Positions 53,182 to 64,000 of a stretch of DNA of 64,000 nucleotides are shown one piece after another. The notes below the pieces were generated by a model that had not been told where the DNA came from, did not search any database, and saw only the letters and a program-made list of their open reading frames with translations. How positions within the stretch are numbered: position 1 is the stretch's first letter; each line of letters starts with the position of its first letter. A program made the position numbers and the translations under genes. The DNA is taken from NCBI GenBank assembly GCA_023525975.1, contig CM042046.1, positions 54,566,873-54,630,872 of the forward strand. The letters run 5' to 3'. Source of the DNA: Smallanthus sonchifolius (Eukaryota; Streptophyta; Magnoliopsida; Asterales; Asteraceae).

Positions 53182-53354
53182 TGAAAATTTTGGTATCAAA
53201 GCCGATCAAAATTTTCATTAGAACTAGGGAAAATAAATACACGAAGATCTCCTGAAAAGAAGGAGGAGAAGAAGACGTAATCAATCTCTTCCTAATACAT
53301 AGGAATATAAACAAAGAGATAAGAATAAACATAAAAAATAGATTAATTCCAACA
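53182..53354 (-). repeat. 5' LTR of the copia element (173 bp)
   Basis: Contains a decoy primer-site-like TTTGATACCA close to its 3' end (53193-53202 on plus as TGGTATCAAA). The promoter must be compressed in this short LTR; no clear TATA box was identified. Confidence 0.85.
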
Positions 53355-53760
53355 GATGTGATAATGGTGTAATAAAAGTAAAACTTTTTCATTTTACAGA
53401 AAAAACAATTAATGCATACAACATTCAGATGATCAGTTTTGTTTATTTATTTTTTGATTTTTTAAGTTGTTTTTATATAATTTACAATTTATTTGATTGA
53501 AATTGTAATATTAGGAAATACCTGTGGCAGAAATTAGGTAGTTCATCAAAATAGAAGTGGAATACATGCTCTGGAAATATGGGAATTCAAAATTATGAAA
53601 GAGTGTGTTAATTTTACATATTTATAATTTTCTTTTTGATGTAATAATGGTGTGATAAATGCAAAACTTATTTATTTTGCAGGAAAACAATCAATGCATA
53701 CAACATTTAGATGATCGCTTTGGTTTATTTTATTTTATTTTTATTTATTTGTTTTTATAT
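53355..53760. repeat. Host sequence repeated on both sides of the copia insertion
   Basis: The site flanking copia (TTACATATTTAGAATTTTCTTT at 48612-48634 joined to GATGTGATAATGGTG at 53355) resembles 53615-53670 downstream, continuing with AACAATTAATGCATACAAC (53405-53424) against AACAATCAATGCATACAAC (53684-53702). Thus an older tandem duplication of about 280 bp existed and copia landed in one unit. Confidence 0.65.
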
Positions 53761-53907
53761 AGTTTTTTATTTTTTATTTTTTTATTCAGATGATCAGTTT
53801 TATATAGTTTCTTATTTATTCGGGAATTTAAAATTCTAAAATAGTGAAGTATTAGATTAAAAACGAAGGTGTTGATGTGTAATCACGTAACATGTTAAAT
53901 TTTTTTA

Positions 53908-54922
53908 GGGAAAAAATCATAGAATAGTAACCAAGTTTGAGAAGTGTTCCAATTAAGTCACTATAACTTTTTTTAAATCTCAAAAACCATTTAACTTTCA
54001 ACTTGTGCTCAAATCTTATGAAAAATGGAATCTTTTATAGGTTAGTGATGATATGTTAGGTTTTTTTATTTTTTTTTATTAAATACAATATGACATGGAA
54101 ATTAAAAGGGATTATATGGCTTTTAACTTACAAAAATATATATAAAAAAGACATAATATTTGAAAGGTATTTAAACTAGGATTTGATTGAAGCAATCTGA
54201 AAGGGAATGAAACTATAACTAAACTGAGAATCTCTATTAGAAATTTTAATTTTAATTTTATAAAAAAACCCATTAAAATCCTCAATTGAAGCAATTTTTA
54301 TGGAGAATTAAACTAGGATTCGATTTTCTACTCATTTTTTTTTTGATTTTCCTTTTATAAAAAATTTAAAAACCCATCAAAATTCTTTATCATATTGAAA
54401 TAAAACAATCTCCAATTGAAAGAATTGATATTCCTTCTTTTACGGAACTGGCGACTTCATCACAACCATCATATTGGTGACTTTATAAAAAATTTCACAA
54501 AGTAAAACCTAGGAGGCGTTCCTACGATCACTAGGGCTAACAGGTACACGGATTCGATTTTTGCTTCCTTCAATTTTCTATTCTTGAAAGGAAATTTTTT
54601 AAATATTAAATTCTCCCTCGTCAAACAATGATGAGAATTTTACGAACTTTATATCGAATTCTAGTTTATTCCCTTTCAAATATTATGGCTTTTTATATAT
54701 TTTTTTTAAGTTAAAAGCCACCTAATCCCTTTTAATTTCCATGTCATATTGTATTTAATAAAAAAAAACATGACACATCATCACTAACTTATAAAAGATT
54801 CCATTTTTCACAAGATTGAAACACAAGGTGAAAGTTAAGTAGTTTTTTACGTACAAAAAAAGTTAGAGTGACTTAATTGGAACACTTCTCAAACTTGGTT
54901 ACTATTCTATGATTTTTTTCCC
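53908..54922. mobile_element. 1 kb non-autonomous transposon with ~285-bp inverted repeats
   Basis: Arms 53908-54196 and 54645-54922 are complementary, starting GGGAAAAAATCATAGAATAG at the left end. TTTTTTA flanks both ends (53901-53907, 54923-54929), but in T-rich DNA this duplication is weak evidence. The ~450-bp spacer is AT-rich and non-coding. Long terminal inverted repeats suggest a MULE-type MITE; a relic of the same terminus is near 37345-37460. Confidence 0.75.
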
Positions 54923-55664
54923 TTTTTTAATTATAAAAACTATAGCAATACTATACTCAAATTAAAGAGAATAAACGGTTTTGTCCATTAGTTTTTGGCT
55001 CCTATGGTTTGATTAAAATAACGGTTTTGTCCATTAGTTTTAATTTGACTTTTTTGCTCATATGGTTACCTAATTGTCTCAATTAGACCCCTAACACTAA
55101 CAACGTTAGTTTTCTCTGTTAAGTTGAAGGGTTTTGGTCCATTACTTTTAATTTGACTTCTTAAGTAACCTTCGTTGCTCTCCTTAATCAATTGTACAAC
55201 ATCCTCGTTAGAATGCCCTGCTGAGCATTGTCGGTACGCAACATCGGCTTCAAGACTTGTACTATGCTTAGGTTAATACTAGCCTCTAGGACTACGCTAC
55301 TATCCCAAGTCTTTTCTTATATGGGTCACATACTCTGACAGATTACACAATGTATTTGACTTATTCTTCTTCTTTTTATTTATAAAACATATAGTTAAAT
55401 AAACTGTTTTTTCTTATCTTTTTGTTTATAAAACACGTAGTTAAATAAACCATTCTTTCTTATCTTACTGTTTATAAAACATATAGGTAAATAAACCAAT
55501 TTAAACCAGAAAATTAATTACTAAGATGCGGTTTTTAAATCAAGAAAACCTTTAGCCCAAACCAAGAAATATGAAATGAAAATCACAAGCGTACCTTTGC
55601 CCTTGCCGTCTCTGTAAATCCAACGTCGTCGGAAGGTCTTTAGAAAGGGAAACTGTTATTGTTT
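54923..55664. other. No gene; MITE-like repeated phrases
   Basis: The phrase ACGGTTTTGTCCATTAGTTT occurs at 54973 and 55020, with a related TTTGGTCCATTACTTT at 55132. Three copies of a TATAAAACA-TAGTTAAATAAAC phrase lie at 55380-55500. Nothing coding. Confidence 0.5.

Positions 55665-55722
<58 letters not shown>
55665..55722. repeat. (GA)n microsatellite
   Basis: About 29 GA units, interrupted once by GGGA near 55687. GA tracts are common in plant promoters and leaders, but no gene follows. Confidence 0.95.
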
Positions 55723-55726
<4 letters not shown>

Positions 55727-55999
55727 TGATTGTCCCGTTATTGCCGTCTCTGTAGGTTTATCAACAACTCAAAGTAGATTTTATATCCGATTTATTCGGT
55801 CATATATAGATAGTAGACCTTGTTTGATAAGACTTCTCAACTTGGAATGGATGCAAGTGGGCGAATAGTCATATATTAATGTTAAGTGACATTAGGGTGA
55901 TTAGATTAATCTGTAAGTCGATGCATCATTTCTTAATTGGTAAAGAAAACTAATTTAATTAAAAAACTATGGAGGCTGGTTGTTACCGAGTTGGTTATT

Positions 56000-56260
56000 A
56001 CTGAGCTGCTGGTACCTACCGATGTTACCTTTTATTTTAACGGCAACACCTAGATATTCTAGGATAACTTGGTTTCTCGGGGCAACACCTAGAATATCCA
56101 GGACAGCCCATCATAGAAGGAACCCCCAACTAGGTAAACCCTATGACCTGGCCACAAACCCTTTTTTGTTGTGAACCGGATTCGAACCCAAGATCTCCAC
56201 TAGGGGAAGTCTTGAAGCTACCATTGCTTATTCCTACCGAGGTTTCTATCCAACTGCAAG
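56000..56260 (-). mobile_element. Possible SINE-like segment with Pol III B box
   Basis: The minus strand carries GGTTCGAATCC (complement at 56178-56188), a perfect B box of tRNA-derived promoters, with CTAGTGGAGATC upstream as a weak A-box candidate. Two copies of GGCAACACCTAGA (56041 and 56080) follow in the body. Poly(A) and flanking duplication were not found. Confidence 0.3.
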
Positions 56261-56359
56261 AAATGTCGTTACTGCCGAGTTGCGGCTCAAATAGTGCTGA
56301 TGGATCATCACTCAGCAGTTGCGATTGCCGGTTCCACTACTCGGTTTAATTAATGGGAC

Positions 56360-58140
56360 AGTTTCAACTAATGTCATGAATAAATATGGGAGTTTCATTT
56401 TACGATTTAAATTCATGTCAAGCTGATTTACCGTTGTTTTTATTTCACTATTAAACAAGTTTTTTGGTTTTGATTTGTGTGATTATAATCTAGTTTCATT
56501 CTTGACAAGTAGAAAACACAAGTTACGCTTGTTGAAAAACATCACACACTTTTCACATAAACTAATTAGAGAGGTGTACTCTCTATTTCTTCATTCCAAC
56601 ATCATTTCTTCTACGTACTTCTTTTCCATTGAGCATTAAAATACCACCAACCCGGTAATACCATGGCTTGTCAGTTATTTCTCATTGTTCTACACCGTGA
56701 GATAGACGATTTCTCTTATGGAAGACTCGAAATCTGTTTTAGGATACTTGTGTTAAACATGAATCCTCAATCACTGTCGTTCAACAATTAAATTGTTCAT
56801 TGTTGCAGTCAAAGAAAAAGTTGAAAACTCAATTTGCTGAACACTCATGTCAAGAATATTAGAAGAAGTCATTGTTAAAGTACCCGTCGAATACACCGGT
56901 TCGAACCAAGTTTAGTATATAAAATTATATATTTTTTTTATTTTGTATGCGGTTTTATACTGGGGAAATTCCCAGGAATAATGAGGGATCGTTATTTTAT
57001 TTTATTATTTACTTTTGATTTGATAAAAAGAACTCATTTTCCCTACACATAACAAATTAAACTATAACACGAGGCATAGTTAATTGCAAAATTTGGTTGT
57101 TGATATATCAAAATCTTTATTGAGATAAAAAATCAATTGGCCAGAATTGTTGGCTTAACGCTGCTGGTTTCTATTTCTTGACAATCTAAAATTATTCCCT
57201 GATCTTGCATCTTGAGATCAAGGTGATAATATTGTCACAATAACTTCTTTGATTATTTAATAAGATTTAAAAGATAATTAAGTAGATATGATCCACTTTC
57301 GTAGACATTACTTAAAATCTAGTTTATTTTGTTCATAACAAATTTCAGAAAGTCTTCGTCTTATATATATTCAAAGATTAGGTTTCGTTGCTTATGTATG
57401 TTGGAAGGAGTAAAAGTCAGAAAAAACAAATACGTACTAGAACATGTGGACACGTTTTATAACAACTCTTAATTTTAGATTTTATATCCGAGTGACTTAG
57501 TGGACCTTGTTTAATAAAATATCCCAACTTGTAATAGATTATTATCGTTCGCTATTATCATTTTGAAAATGATTTCTTTTTAATCCACTAAAATAATGAT
57601 AATTTAAATCATATGTGTTATCGAAAATGAATTTTTCATGATAACCAACGTCGTGTGAATCAATATGCTAGCTATTTCCATATGAAAACACCCAAAAAGT
57701 ATCTCTCTGTCGAAAAGCATACAGCAAAGTCAGTATAGACTGTTAAGCTAGAAAGGATCTCTTATAGACTCATCACTTCAAATCTCCGACTATGCAAATT
57801 AGACTTGCATATAGTTGTGTATCTTAAAAAAAAAGTGCCACACTTTGAGGGGGTGTTTTGACTTGGAATTCTTGAACTGAAATAAAACTTGGCACAACTT
57901 TGCAATCGGCTTACATAGCCGTGGATAGTCAATTTCCATGTCTTTCCTTTGGTATGTTGTAGCCTTCAAGGTGTGTATGTGCAAATTGGAAACGCATAAC
58001 TATGTTCAATTGTTCCTCACAACAAGGAGGACGATGATAATAAGGGAAAATTATGAGAATAGGTAAGCTGACTATAAAAGTTAAAAATAATAGACATTGA
58101 CTTTTAAACGGGTTATTGGTCTATGGGTTGTGTAGTAGCG
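56360..58140. other. AT-rich DNA without a recognisable gene
   Basis: Only short unsupported open stretches. No termini, RNA genes or tandem arrays noticed. Confidence 0.4.
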
Positions 58141-58335
58141 GATTTTTAGAATGCAGGTTGTGAAGGACCTAAAGGGGAAAAGTGCAAAAGAGGCAAGGGA
58201 ATGCCCCTTAAAAACCTAGCCGTCACATCCTTCCCCCTCATCTTTGCGTGTAGTCTAGAGAGAGAAAGAGAGAAAACGTGATAGAGAGAGACGACTAGGA
58301 AGAAAGAATCTTGAGTAATCAGGTTTCTAGCTCCC
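58141..58335 (+). repeat. Gypsy LTR fragment (family C)
   Basis: 58168-58320 (GGACCTAAAGGGGAAAA ... GATAGAGAGAGACGACTAGG) recurs in direct orientation at about 60678-60835, inside an LTR-like unit starting TGTAACATCCT at 60612. It is thus part of the LTR of the degenerate gypsy family in this end of the window. Confidence 0.6.
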
Positions 58336-58508
58336 CTATTGCTCCAATTATTAGATTGAGAATTGACGAGGAAGGAATATACAGGAAGCAACACGCGTTA
58401 GAGGTAAAAATCGAACCCGATATATCTTGTTTTGGTTATAAGTGGGTTTTTGGGAAAAGGGGTTAATTAATCCAAAAAGCTTGGATTTTTACGTGTGATA
58501 ACACATAA

Positions 58509-59690
58509 AAACCCAAGATAAACGACTTATTCGACCAATTTCAAGAAGCAAGTTGGTTCTCCAATATTGATGCTAGGTCAGGCTACCATCAGTTGAAAGT
58601 TAAGGTAGAGGACGTACCCAAAACTGCCTTTCGAACATGTTACGGACACAATGAGTTTCTCAAGATGTCATTTGAATTGACGAATGCCCCTACGGTATTT
58701 ATGGAATTAATGAACAGAGCATGTCGTTCAATATTGGACCGGTCAGTAATAGTATTTATAGATGTCACTCTAGTCTACTCAAAGTATTGGGGACCCTACA
58801 AAGAGAAAAATTAAATGAAAAATTATCTGAGTGCTAAGTTCAATTCCTAGGTCATATCATTAACCCACACGGGATCATGGTGGGCCAACAAAGATAGAAA
58901 CAATGATGGAATGGGATATCCCAAAGACACCGACCGAAGAACAAACTTTCTTGGGATTGGCGAGTTATTATCAGAGATTTATTCAAGATTTCTCGAAACT
59001 AGTCGCGCCCCTTACAAAGTTAACTCGAAAGGAAGTGAAGTATGAATGTGGACCAGGCCAAGATAGTGCCTTTATAGAATTGAAAATAAAGTTGACACAC
59101 ACTTCGATCCTAACCCAACCCGATGGTAATAAGGATTTGGTAGTTTACTCCGATGCCTCTTATCAAGGGCTTGGATGCGTACTTATGTAGAGAGGAAAGG
59201 TGACCGCGTATGCATCGTGACAGTTAAAGACACATGAGGTCAACTACCTGATCCATGACCTTGAACTTGCTGTTATAGTGTTTGCTTTAAAGATTTGGAT
59301 GCACTATCTCTATGGAGTTAAGTGCACCAAATATTCTAATTACAAGAGCTTGGACTCTTTCTTCGACTAGAAAGATTTGAACATGAGACAAAGGCGGTGG
59401 ATAGAACTACACAAAGGAAAACGTGGTAACAGACGTCCTAAGTGAAAGGATGGACAAACTCCTATTAGGGTGAAAGCATGACAGCTGGTGGTGACACCAG
59501 ATTTTGTGGCATATATAGAGGAGGCACATATATAAGCACTCAAATAAGAACCCATGGCCATTCTGGATAGTAAGGAGAAGCGAATACGTAATAGAGTGAT
59601 TTGATTGGTTAAGGTAAAATGGAGACATAGAAAAGGGTTTGAGGCTACATGGGAGACCGAGGAAGAAATGAAGGAGTCGTATTCGCAACT
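58509..59690 (+). pseudogene. pol: Degenerate gypsy pol (RT, RNase H, C-terminal tail; integrase deleted)
   Basis: Reads KPKINDLFDQFQEASWFSNI, DARSGYHQLKVK and VPKTAFRTCYGHNEFLKMSF (RT). The catalytic FIDD has become FIDVT near 58760. Then follow WDIPKTPTEEQTFLGLASYY, RNase H YSDASYQGLGCVLM with a stop near 59190, and eroded DHKSLKY and RQRRW blocks to about 59410. The integrase is missing; a chromodomain-like end (KVKWRHRKGFEATWETEEEM) lies at 59610-59690. Frameshifts and stops are scattered. The RT begins abruptly, fused to non-coding DNA at about 58505. Confidence 0.8.
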
Positions 59691-59744
59691 ATTATAACTT
59701 GTAATAGGTTTCAAGGACGAAACATTTTGTAAGGTTGGTGGACT

Positions 59745-59830
59745 TGTAACATCCTAAAAGTTATAATGTTTAAGTTTATGAACAAATAAAAGAGATAAAG
59801 ATGTTGGACTCTCTCTCTCATTCTTCATAT
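59745..59830 (+). repeat. LTR start TGTAACATCCT after the degenerate pol
   Basis: TTTCAAGGACGAAACATTTTG and a G-rich tract lead into TGTAACATCCTAAAAG at 59745. The LTR is cut after about 85 bases. A 42-bp segment (TCATTCTTCATATTCGGCCA...) is repeated at about 59818 and 59860 at the junction. Confidence 0.55.
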
Positions 59831-59834
59831 TCGG

Positions 59835-60055
59835 CCATAGTACTCATATAATCTGTGACATCATTCTTCATATTCGGCCACAATACCCTCTCTTCAAGTC
59901 TTGGTGCATTTTGGTAGTACCCCGGGTGGATAGAATAGCAAGACTTATGCGCCTCCTCAAGTACTTTGGCTCTAAGCTCAACTCCCTAATACAATCGAAT
60001 CGAATCATTACACCCGATGCGTTTATTTCCAACTTTTCTTTTTGACCGACCATCT
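59835..60055 (-). pseudogene. Gypsy integrase zinc-finger fragment
   Basis: The minus strand reads ELRAKVLEEAHKSCYSIHPG, then after a one-base shift TTKMHQDLKRGYCG, and W-P-N-M-K in the other frame: the H2C2 finger that precedes gypsy integrase. It opposes the surrounding plus-strand pol fragment, so it comes from a different insertion. Confidence 0.65.
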
Positions 60056-60611
60056 TTCCCTTTTTAACGTTTTCTTCCTTAAGTGCTTTGGTCTGTGCAC
60101 GTTCTATTTATGTCATGAGATCCGGTGTCGCGACAAGTTGATATAACTTTAACGTGTATGAGTACCTGGTCCATTTCTACATGGGTTAGGTATTCAGACA
60201 TAGCATTCGAGTTTTAGGCAAACCTTGTGTTTTCTGTCAATATATTTTTTGTTCCTTTGTCTTTAGTTGTCGTAGGACTCTTAGATAGAGCCATGGAGTT
60301 TAAAGCTTGAGGTTGAAGTTATATTTTAATGCTTATTGTAGTCAAATTATCTTTAATCCGATCTTGCGGTGGCTATTGTTTCTAGCGACATTCTAGCTTT
60401 TCACTATGTTGAGGGTCGTAATAACCTTAACTGGGAGCCCTTCCACTTTATTGCTAAACACATAAATTAGTCAATTTCAAGTCTTCAAATAGTGGCTGGC
60501 TATGGATATGTATTCCAACTTTCCAAAATGCCATAAGATTTGGTAATCGTACCTTGAGCCACGTTAACTGTTTATTTAAGGTCGAAATTAATGATCCTAG
60601 GAGTACTAACA

Positions 60612-62693
60612 TGTAACATCCTAGAAATTTCAAGAAAATGCTATTTTATATTTAAGTCAAATGAAATAAAAGCTAAGGGACCTAAAGGGGAAAATTGCAA
60701 AAGAGAGAAGGGAATGCCCCTTAAAAACCTAACCGTCACATCCTTCTCCCTACCCCCCTCATCTTTGTTTGTAGTCTAGAGAGAGAAAGCGTGATAGAGA
60801 TAGACGACTAGAAAGAAAGAATCTTAAGTTCTTCTGGAGTAGACTTGGTCTGTGACACTTGCAAAAATCTCAAAATCTAAAACCTAATTATTGGGTTAAG
60901 CCAAACTAGGCCCAATAGAAATCCAAGCCTTGCTTAGGCCCAATAAGGATTCAAGTCCATTTAAGGCCCAACTGCATAACCCTAATATCAAACTAGTCAC
61001 TCGATTCTGTTTAACACCTTGTTACGAAAGTCTAAGAACTTGCAAAACAATAGAAGAACATACGTGATTCCGTAAATTTTGAAATCGTTTAACGCGTCAG
61101 ACATTGGTATAATACCGGATATTTTGCAAAATAATGATTACTTGAGTTAACGAACTATTAATACTAATTATTAATATTTGTTTAGAAAGACTTGTAATTG
61201 CACTTGTAATTTCTGGAATACTTGGTCTTGGTTTGTAGTTTTGATTGTCATCTTAAGTCATATGATTACATTTATCTATTGAATGCTTTAAAATATTTGT
61301 GTTGATTTCGAATTGTTGATTCAAGTCTCATCAGTCTAGGGTTTATTTACATCAGGGGCGTTGTGAGATTTGAGTGTCATTTGGTTATCACAAATTGATT
61401 ATATATGAATAGGCTTTATTCACAACTCGTTTTAATATCTTCATTGAATTCGATTGAACCGTGTGCACTTATGTCTATGTAATTGCTTACTGAGTAAACT
61501 AGGACTAACTTGTGTTTGCAAACCTGAACCCCGGAGAGGATTACCTCTCTCCTTATTGTTTCAAATCCAAATCCAAATCAGTGTTTACTATTTTCTGTCT
61601 TTCAACTATTGTAACAAAGTGACACTTTCCACAAACTCCTTGTGGATACGATACTCTACTTACCCTTACTAGTTAAGGTGTTTAAGGATTTTTTTTGACC
61701 GACCAAACGACATCGATCACACCCTCGGTCATGGTTCGATCGGTTTTGGTCGAATGGATGCATAGTGTTCAAACGTGTGCTCGGGAGGTACGAGCTAGGG
61801 GCAGAAATACCTGTGTCATGGATTGGTTATGCCTCATGTATGAACATATTATTTGTATTCCTTGCTAGTTTACGAATGGGTCAAACATTAATTGTTTTGT
61901 TTATCATATACATTGAATCGTTTTCGTGCATATGGATCTGCCAATCTTTTTAGTGCAAATCGGTTGTGTTTTCATTGGAAAAACTATTTGTTTTATGACC
62001 ATGAGATCATCACATGTTTTCATTGGGAAAAAATACTCGTTTTATGACCATGAGGTCATCACATGTTTTCATAGGGAAAACTACTCGTTTTATGACTATG
62101 AGGTCATCACATGTTTTCACGGGGAAAACTACTCGTTTTATGACTATGAGGTCATTACTTGTTTTCATTGGAAAAACGACTCACTTTATGACTACGAGGT
62201 CATCGTATATTTTCGAGGAAAACGGTTTCATAATATGACCATGTACACCTTTTCAATGTTTTCACTTTATGACGCTGAAGTCATCACATGTTTTCGAGGA
62301 AAACGGTTGTATAATATGTCATGTATACGATATCAATGTTTGCAAGGAAAACTACTTTACACTGCAACAAACAAACCTGTGAACTCACCAACCTTTGTGT
62401 TGACACTTTTAAGTATGTTTTTCAGGTAGCACACAACTATGCCACGGTTGGAATAGGTTAACCCTTCGGATCAAAACCCTAGAAGCCGAAGAAGCATGAT
62501 TTTTCAAACCTCAAGTCGGTTTTGACCTATATGGTTCTAGGTCAATGTACTAGTTTAATTTAGTATTTGTAATGGTGTTCAATATTTTAGAAGTCTTCAT
62601 TTAATTAGTTTCCGCTGTTGTGTAGTGTTACCAATCATTGCAACTTTAATTTATTTATTTATTCATTAAGTAAATGAATTTGAGGGTGTGACA
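60612..62693 (+). repeat. Composite LTR-like region (family C), probably interrupted
   Basis: Starts TGTAACATCCTAGAAATT (60612) and ends GAGGGTGTGACA (62693), both standard gypsy LTR ends. Within it TGTGACACTTGCAAAAATC (60855) and GTGGATACGATACTCTACTT (near 61643) look like the start and end of a second, Athila/Tat-type LTR. This may be a solo LTR nested in another, but target duplications were not clear. Confidence 0.35.
61969..62225. repeat. 48-bp minisatellite, 5 units plus degenerate flank
   Basis: Units start near 61969, 62016, 62065, 62113 and 62161, each GTTTTCATTGGGAAAA ... TATGACCATGAGGTCATCAC. Inside each unit TGAGGTCATCA-like half palindromes occur. Unit length is a multiple of three, or nearly so, which leaves an open stretch (61926-62429) that I read as a by-product, not a gene. 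Confidence 0.85.
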
Positions 62694-62829
62694 TGCTCAT
62701 CTGGACCAAATTCGTCCTCCATAGTAGATGTATTCATCCAGAGTAAACTTGGTCATCCGGAGTAAACTGAAACAGTAGTTACCCTTCCAAACGGTTGGCG
62801 ATTGTGGCGGTGAGCCGGTGATTAGCAAA

Positions 62830-63060
62830 CCGTCATGACGTTTCATTGTGTAGTTTCACCCCTATATGCGCGAGTCTTTTGATCAGTATCAATTCGAATG
62901 ACATCACGAGAAACTCGTTGTGTCCATAACACGTTCGAAAGGCAGTTTTGGGTACGTCCTCTGCCCTAACTTTAAACTGATGGTAGCCTGACCTAGGATC
63001 AATCTTGGAGAACCAACTTGCTCCTTGAAATTGGTCGAACAAGTCGTTTATCTTGGGTTT
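62830..63060 (-). pseudogene. Inverted duplicate of the gypsy RT fragment
   Basis: The minus strand reads INDLFDQFQGASWFSKIDPR, SGYHQFKVRAEDVPKTAFRT, CYGHNEFLVMSFE and then diverges. It is the reverse-complement counterpart of 58505-58690 and shares the same fusion to the upstream non-coding segment (63061-63230 against 58336-58505). Confidence 0.8.
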
Positions 63061-63190
63061 TTATGTGATATCACACGTAAAATCCAATCTTTTTGGATTG
63101 AACCCGTTTTTCAAAAAACCCACTTAAAACCAAAACAAGGTATACCGGGTTCGATTTTTACCTCCAACGCATGTTGCTTCCTGTATATTC

Positions 63191-63380
63191 CTTCCTCGTC
63201 AATCCTCAATCGAATTGGAGCAATAGTCTTAGCTGCTGTTGCTGCCAACGACTCCGATGCTGTTGAATCCGTTGGAGGAAGAGCTGCTATTGAATTTTCT
63301 TGGAGTAAAAATAATATATTTTTGTTTTGTATTGCTATTTCCTCGTCAATCCTCAATCGAATTGGAGCAATAGTCTTATT
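63191..63380. repeat. 40-bp direct repeat pair
   Basis: TTCCTCGTCAATCCTCAATC and the next 20 bases at 63191-63231 recur at 63341-63380. The intervening 110 bases have no counterpart at 58336, so a duplication or insertion occurred in this copy only. Confidence 0.8.
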
Positions 63381-63686
63381 ATTATGTATTGAATACCAAT
63401 TTGTTTGTTTTGTATTGTTATTTATTTTTCAATAAAAAACTTTATGAGAAAATGAAAACTTATCGTCAATAGGTTGATTACAAAAAGAAAAGGTTGCTTT
63501 CACTAATACAATAATATTTCGTATGGAAATCAATAACAATATATAAATATTGAAAATGTCAAAAGTTAAATAAAATACGAAACAATAGAATTGTTTAAAA
63601 CCACCTCATTTTGAGCAGCAAGCAAGAAGGTGCCAACAGAAGTAATAGACTCGTCTCTAAATATATCTTAACTTACAATTTATAAA

Positions 63687-63840
63687 CTAGTTTTATACCT
63701 GTCCGACGTGCGTTACTCAGGTATTTTAATGTAATAAAATAAAAACTAAATTGAATTGTCTAAACTAACTAACTTAAGATAACAATTTGCTTCAAATTAA
63801 TAAACATTAACGTGATCTACTCTTAGGCTTTGTCCGCCAT
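63687..63840 (-). mobile_element. Helitron-like 3' terminus (minus strand)
   Basis: The minus strand ends with a hairpin whose arms are ACCTG and CAGGT around a CG-rich loop, then ATAAAACTAG followed by T: the standard Helitron end with A/T target. Related to 37694. The element body would lie to the right, beyond or near the window edge. Nothing else is recognisable from 63841 to 64000. Confidence 0.55.
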
Positions 63841-64000
63841 TCCCATTCGCATTAGTAATGACAAACAAAGAAGATAAATATACAGGTTTTTACACAACAT
63901 TAATAATATACACAGATGACGTTGATGTTATAGATCCACAGTAGCTCCCTGTATTTGGATCCATCGTTCTCTGTATTTGAATCCACCGTGCAGAATGGTT

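Larger units (their letters stand above)
48636..53354 (-). mobile_element. Ty1/copia element, Ale/Retrofit-like, very short LTRs
   Basis: The right (5') LTR, 53182-53354, is 173 bp and ends in TGTTGGAATTAAT on the minus strand. The left (3') LTR, 48636-48782, keeps 147 bp; its last 26 bp are missing. Order protease-integrase-RT-RNase H confirms copia. LTR size and overall sequence suggest the Ale/Retrofit lineage (from memory). The 147-bp shared part differs at only about three positions, so it is recent. A 5-bp target duplication is not visible because of the truncated left end. Confidence 0.92.

Noticed and set aside
53182..53207. Alternative copia LTR boundary at 53208
   Set aside because: Ending at 53182 gives the canonical CA next to the primer-binding site; the shorter boundary would need a non-canonical end.
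56178..56188. tRNA gene from the B-box motif
   Set aside because: No cloverleaf could be built around it; at most a SINE promoter relic.
61926..62429. 167-codon repetitive ORF as a gene
   Set aside because: Follows from a 48-bp tandem repeat; no start context, domain or homologue recognised.

Overview
This window is plant nuclear DNA dominated by transposable elements. It carries nested chromovirus-type Ty3/gypsy elements, a Ty1/copia (Ale/Retrofit-like) element, a plant-type CACTA terminus, Helitron-like ends and a hAT-like element. It also holds broken copies of plant gene families: one double-stranded-RNA-binding domain and one receptor-like kinase. The mix feels Asteraceae-like to me, but that is from memory and not demonstrated. 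I see no intact ordinary host gene, no rRNA or tRNA gene and no CRISPR array.

Layout. (1) 450-4722: a 4.3 kb foldback element whose two ~2.1 kb arms carry mirrored copies of a spliced-gene-like segment. (2) 4824-31853: a gypsy nest. The base layer is a non-autonomous gag-only element (family A, minus strand, 2.83 kb LTR) in a tandem LTR-internal-LTR-internal arrangement flanked by the 5-bp target duplication ACAAC. Two young copies of a second gypsy family (family B, 1577-bp LTR) are inserted in it: B1 at 10341-19223 (plus strand, duplication GTACT) and B2 at 20948-29688 (minus strand, its U3 end lost in a deletion). Family B has an extra ORF upstream of gag. That ORF is intact in B1, where gag-pol is broken; in B2 the reverse holds. 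(3) 31854-42860: degenerate repeats, a hAT-like element with 8-bp duplication, a relic dsRNA-binding-domain exon, a Helitron-like end and a triplicated AT-rich repeat. (4) 42870-46132: a decayed non-LTR retroelement (reverse transcriptase plus C-terminal zinc motif and restriction-like endonuclease) and a 5'-truncated relative with poly(A) inserted in a kinase pseudogene. (5) 47041-47862: a CACTA terminus with palindromic subterminal repeats. (6) 48636-53354: the copia element. (7) 53355-64000: a ~1 kb element with long inverted repeats, a (GA)n tract, and scattered, partly inverted remains of older gypsy elements.

The genes form no host pathway. Functional coherence exists only within elements (LTR promoter, primer-binding site, gag, protease, reverse transcriptase, RNase H, integrase, polypurine tract). 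B1 and B2 together hold one intact copy of each family-B protein. Coordinates of element ends come from reading terminal motifs and target duplications by eye; no alignment or database search was run.
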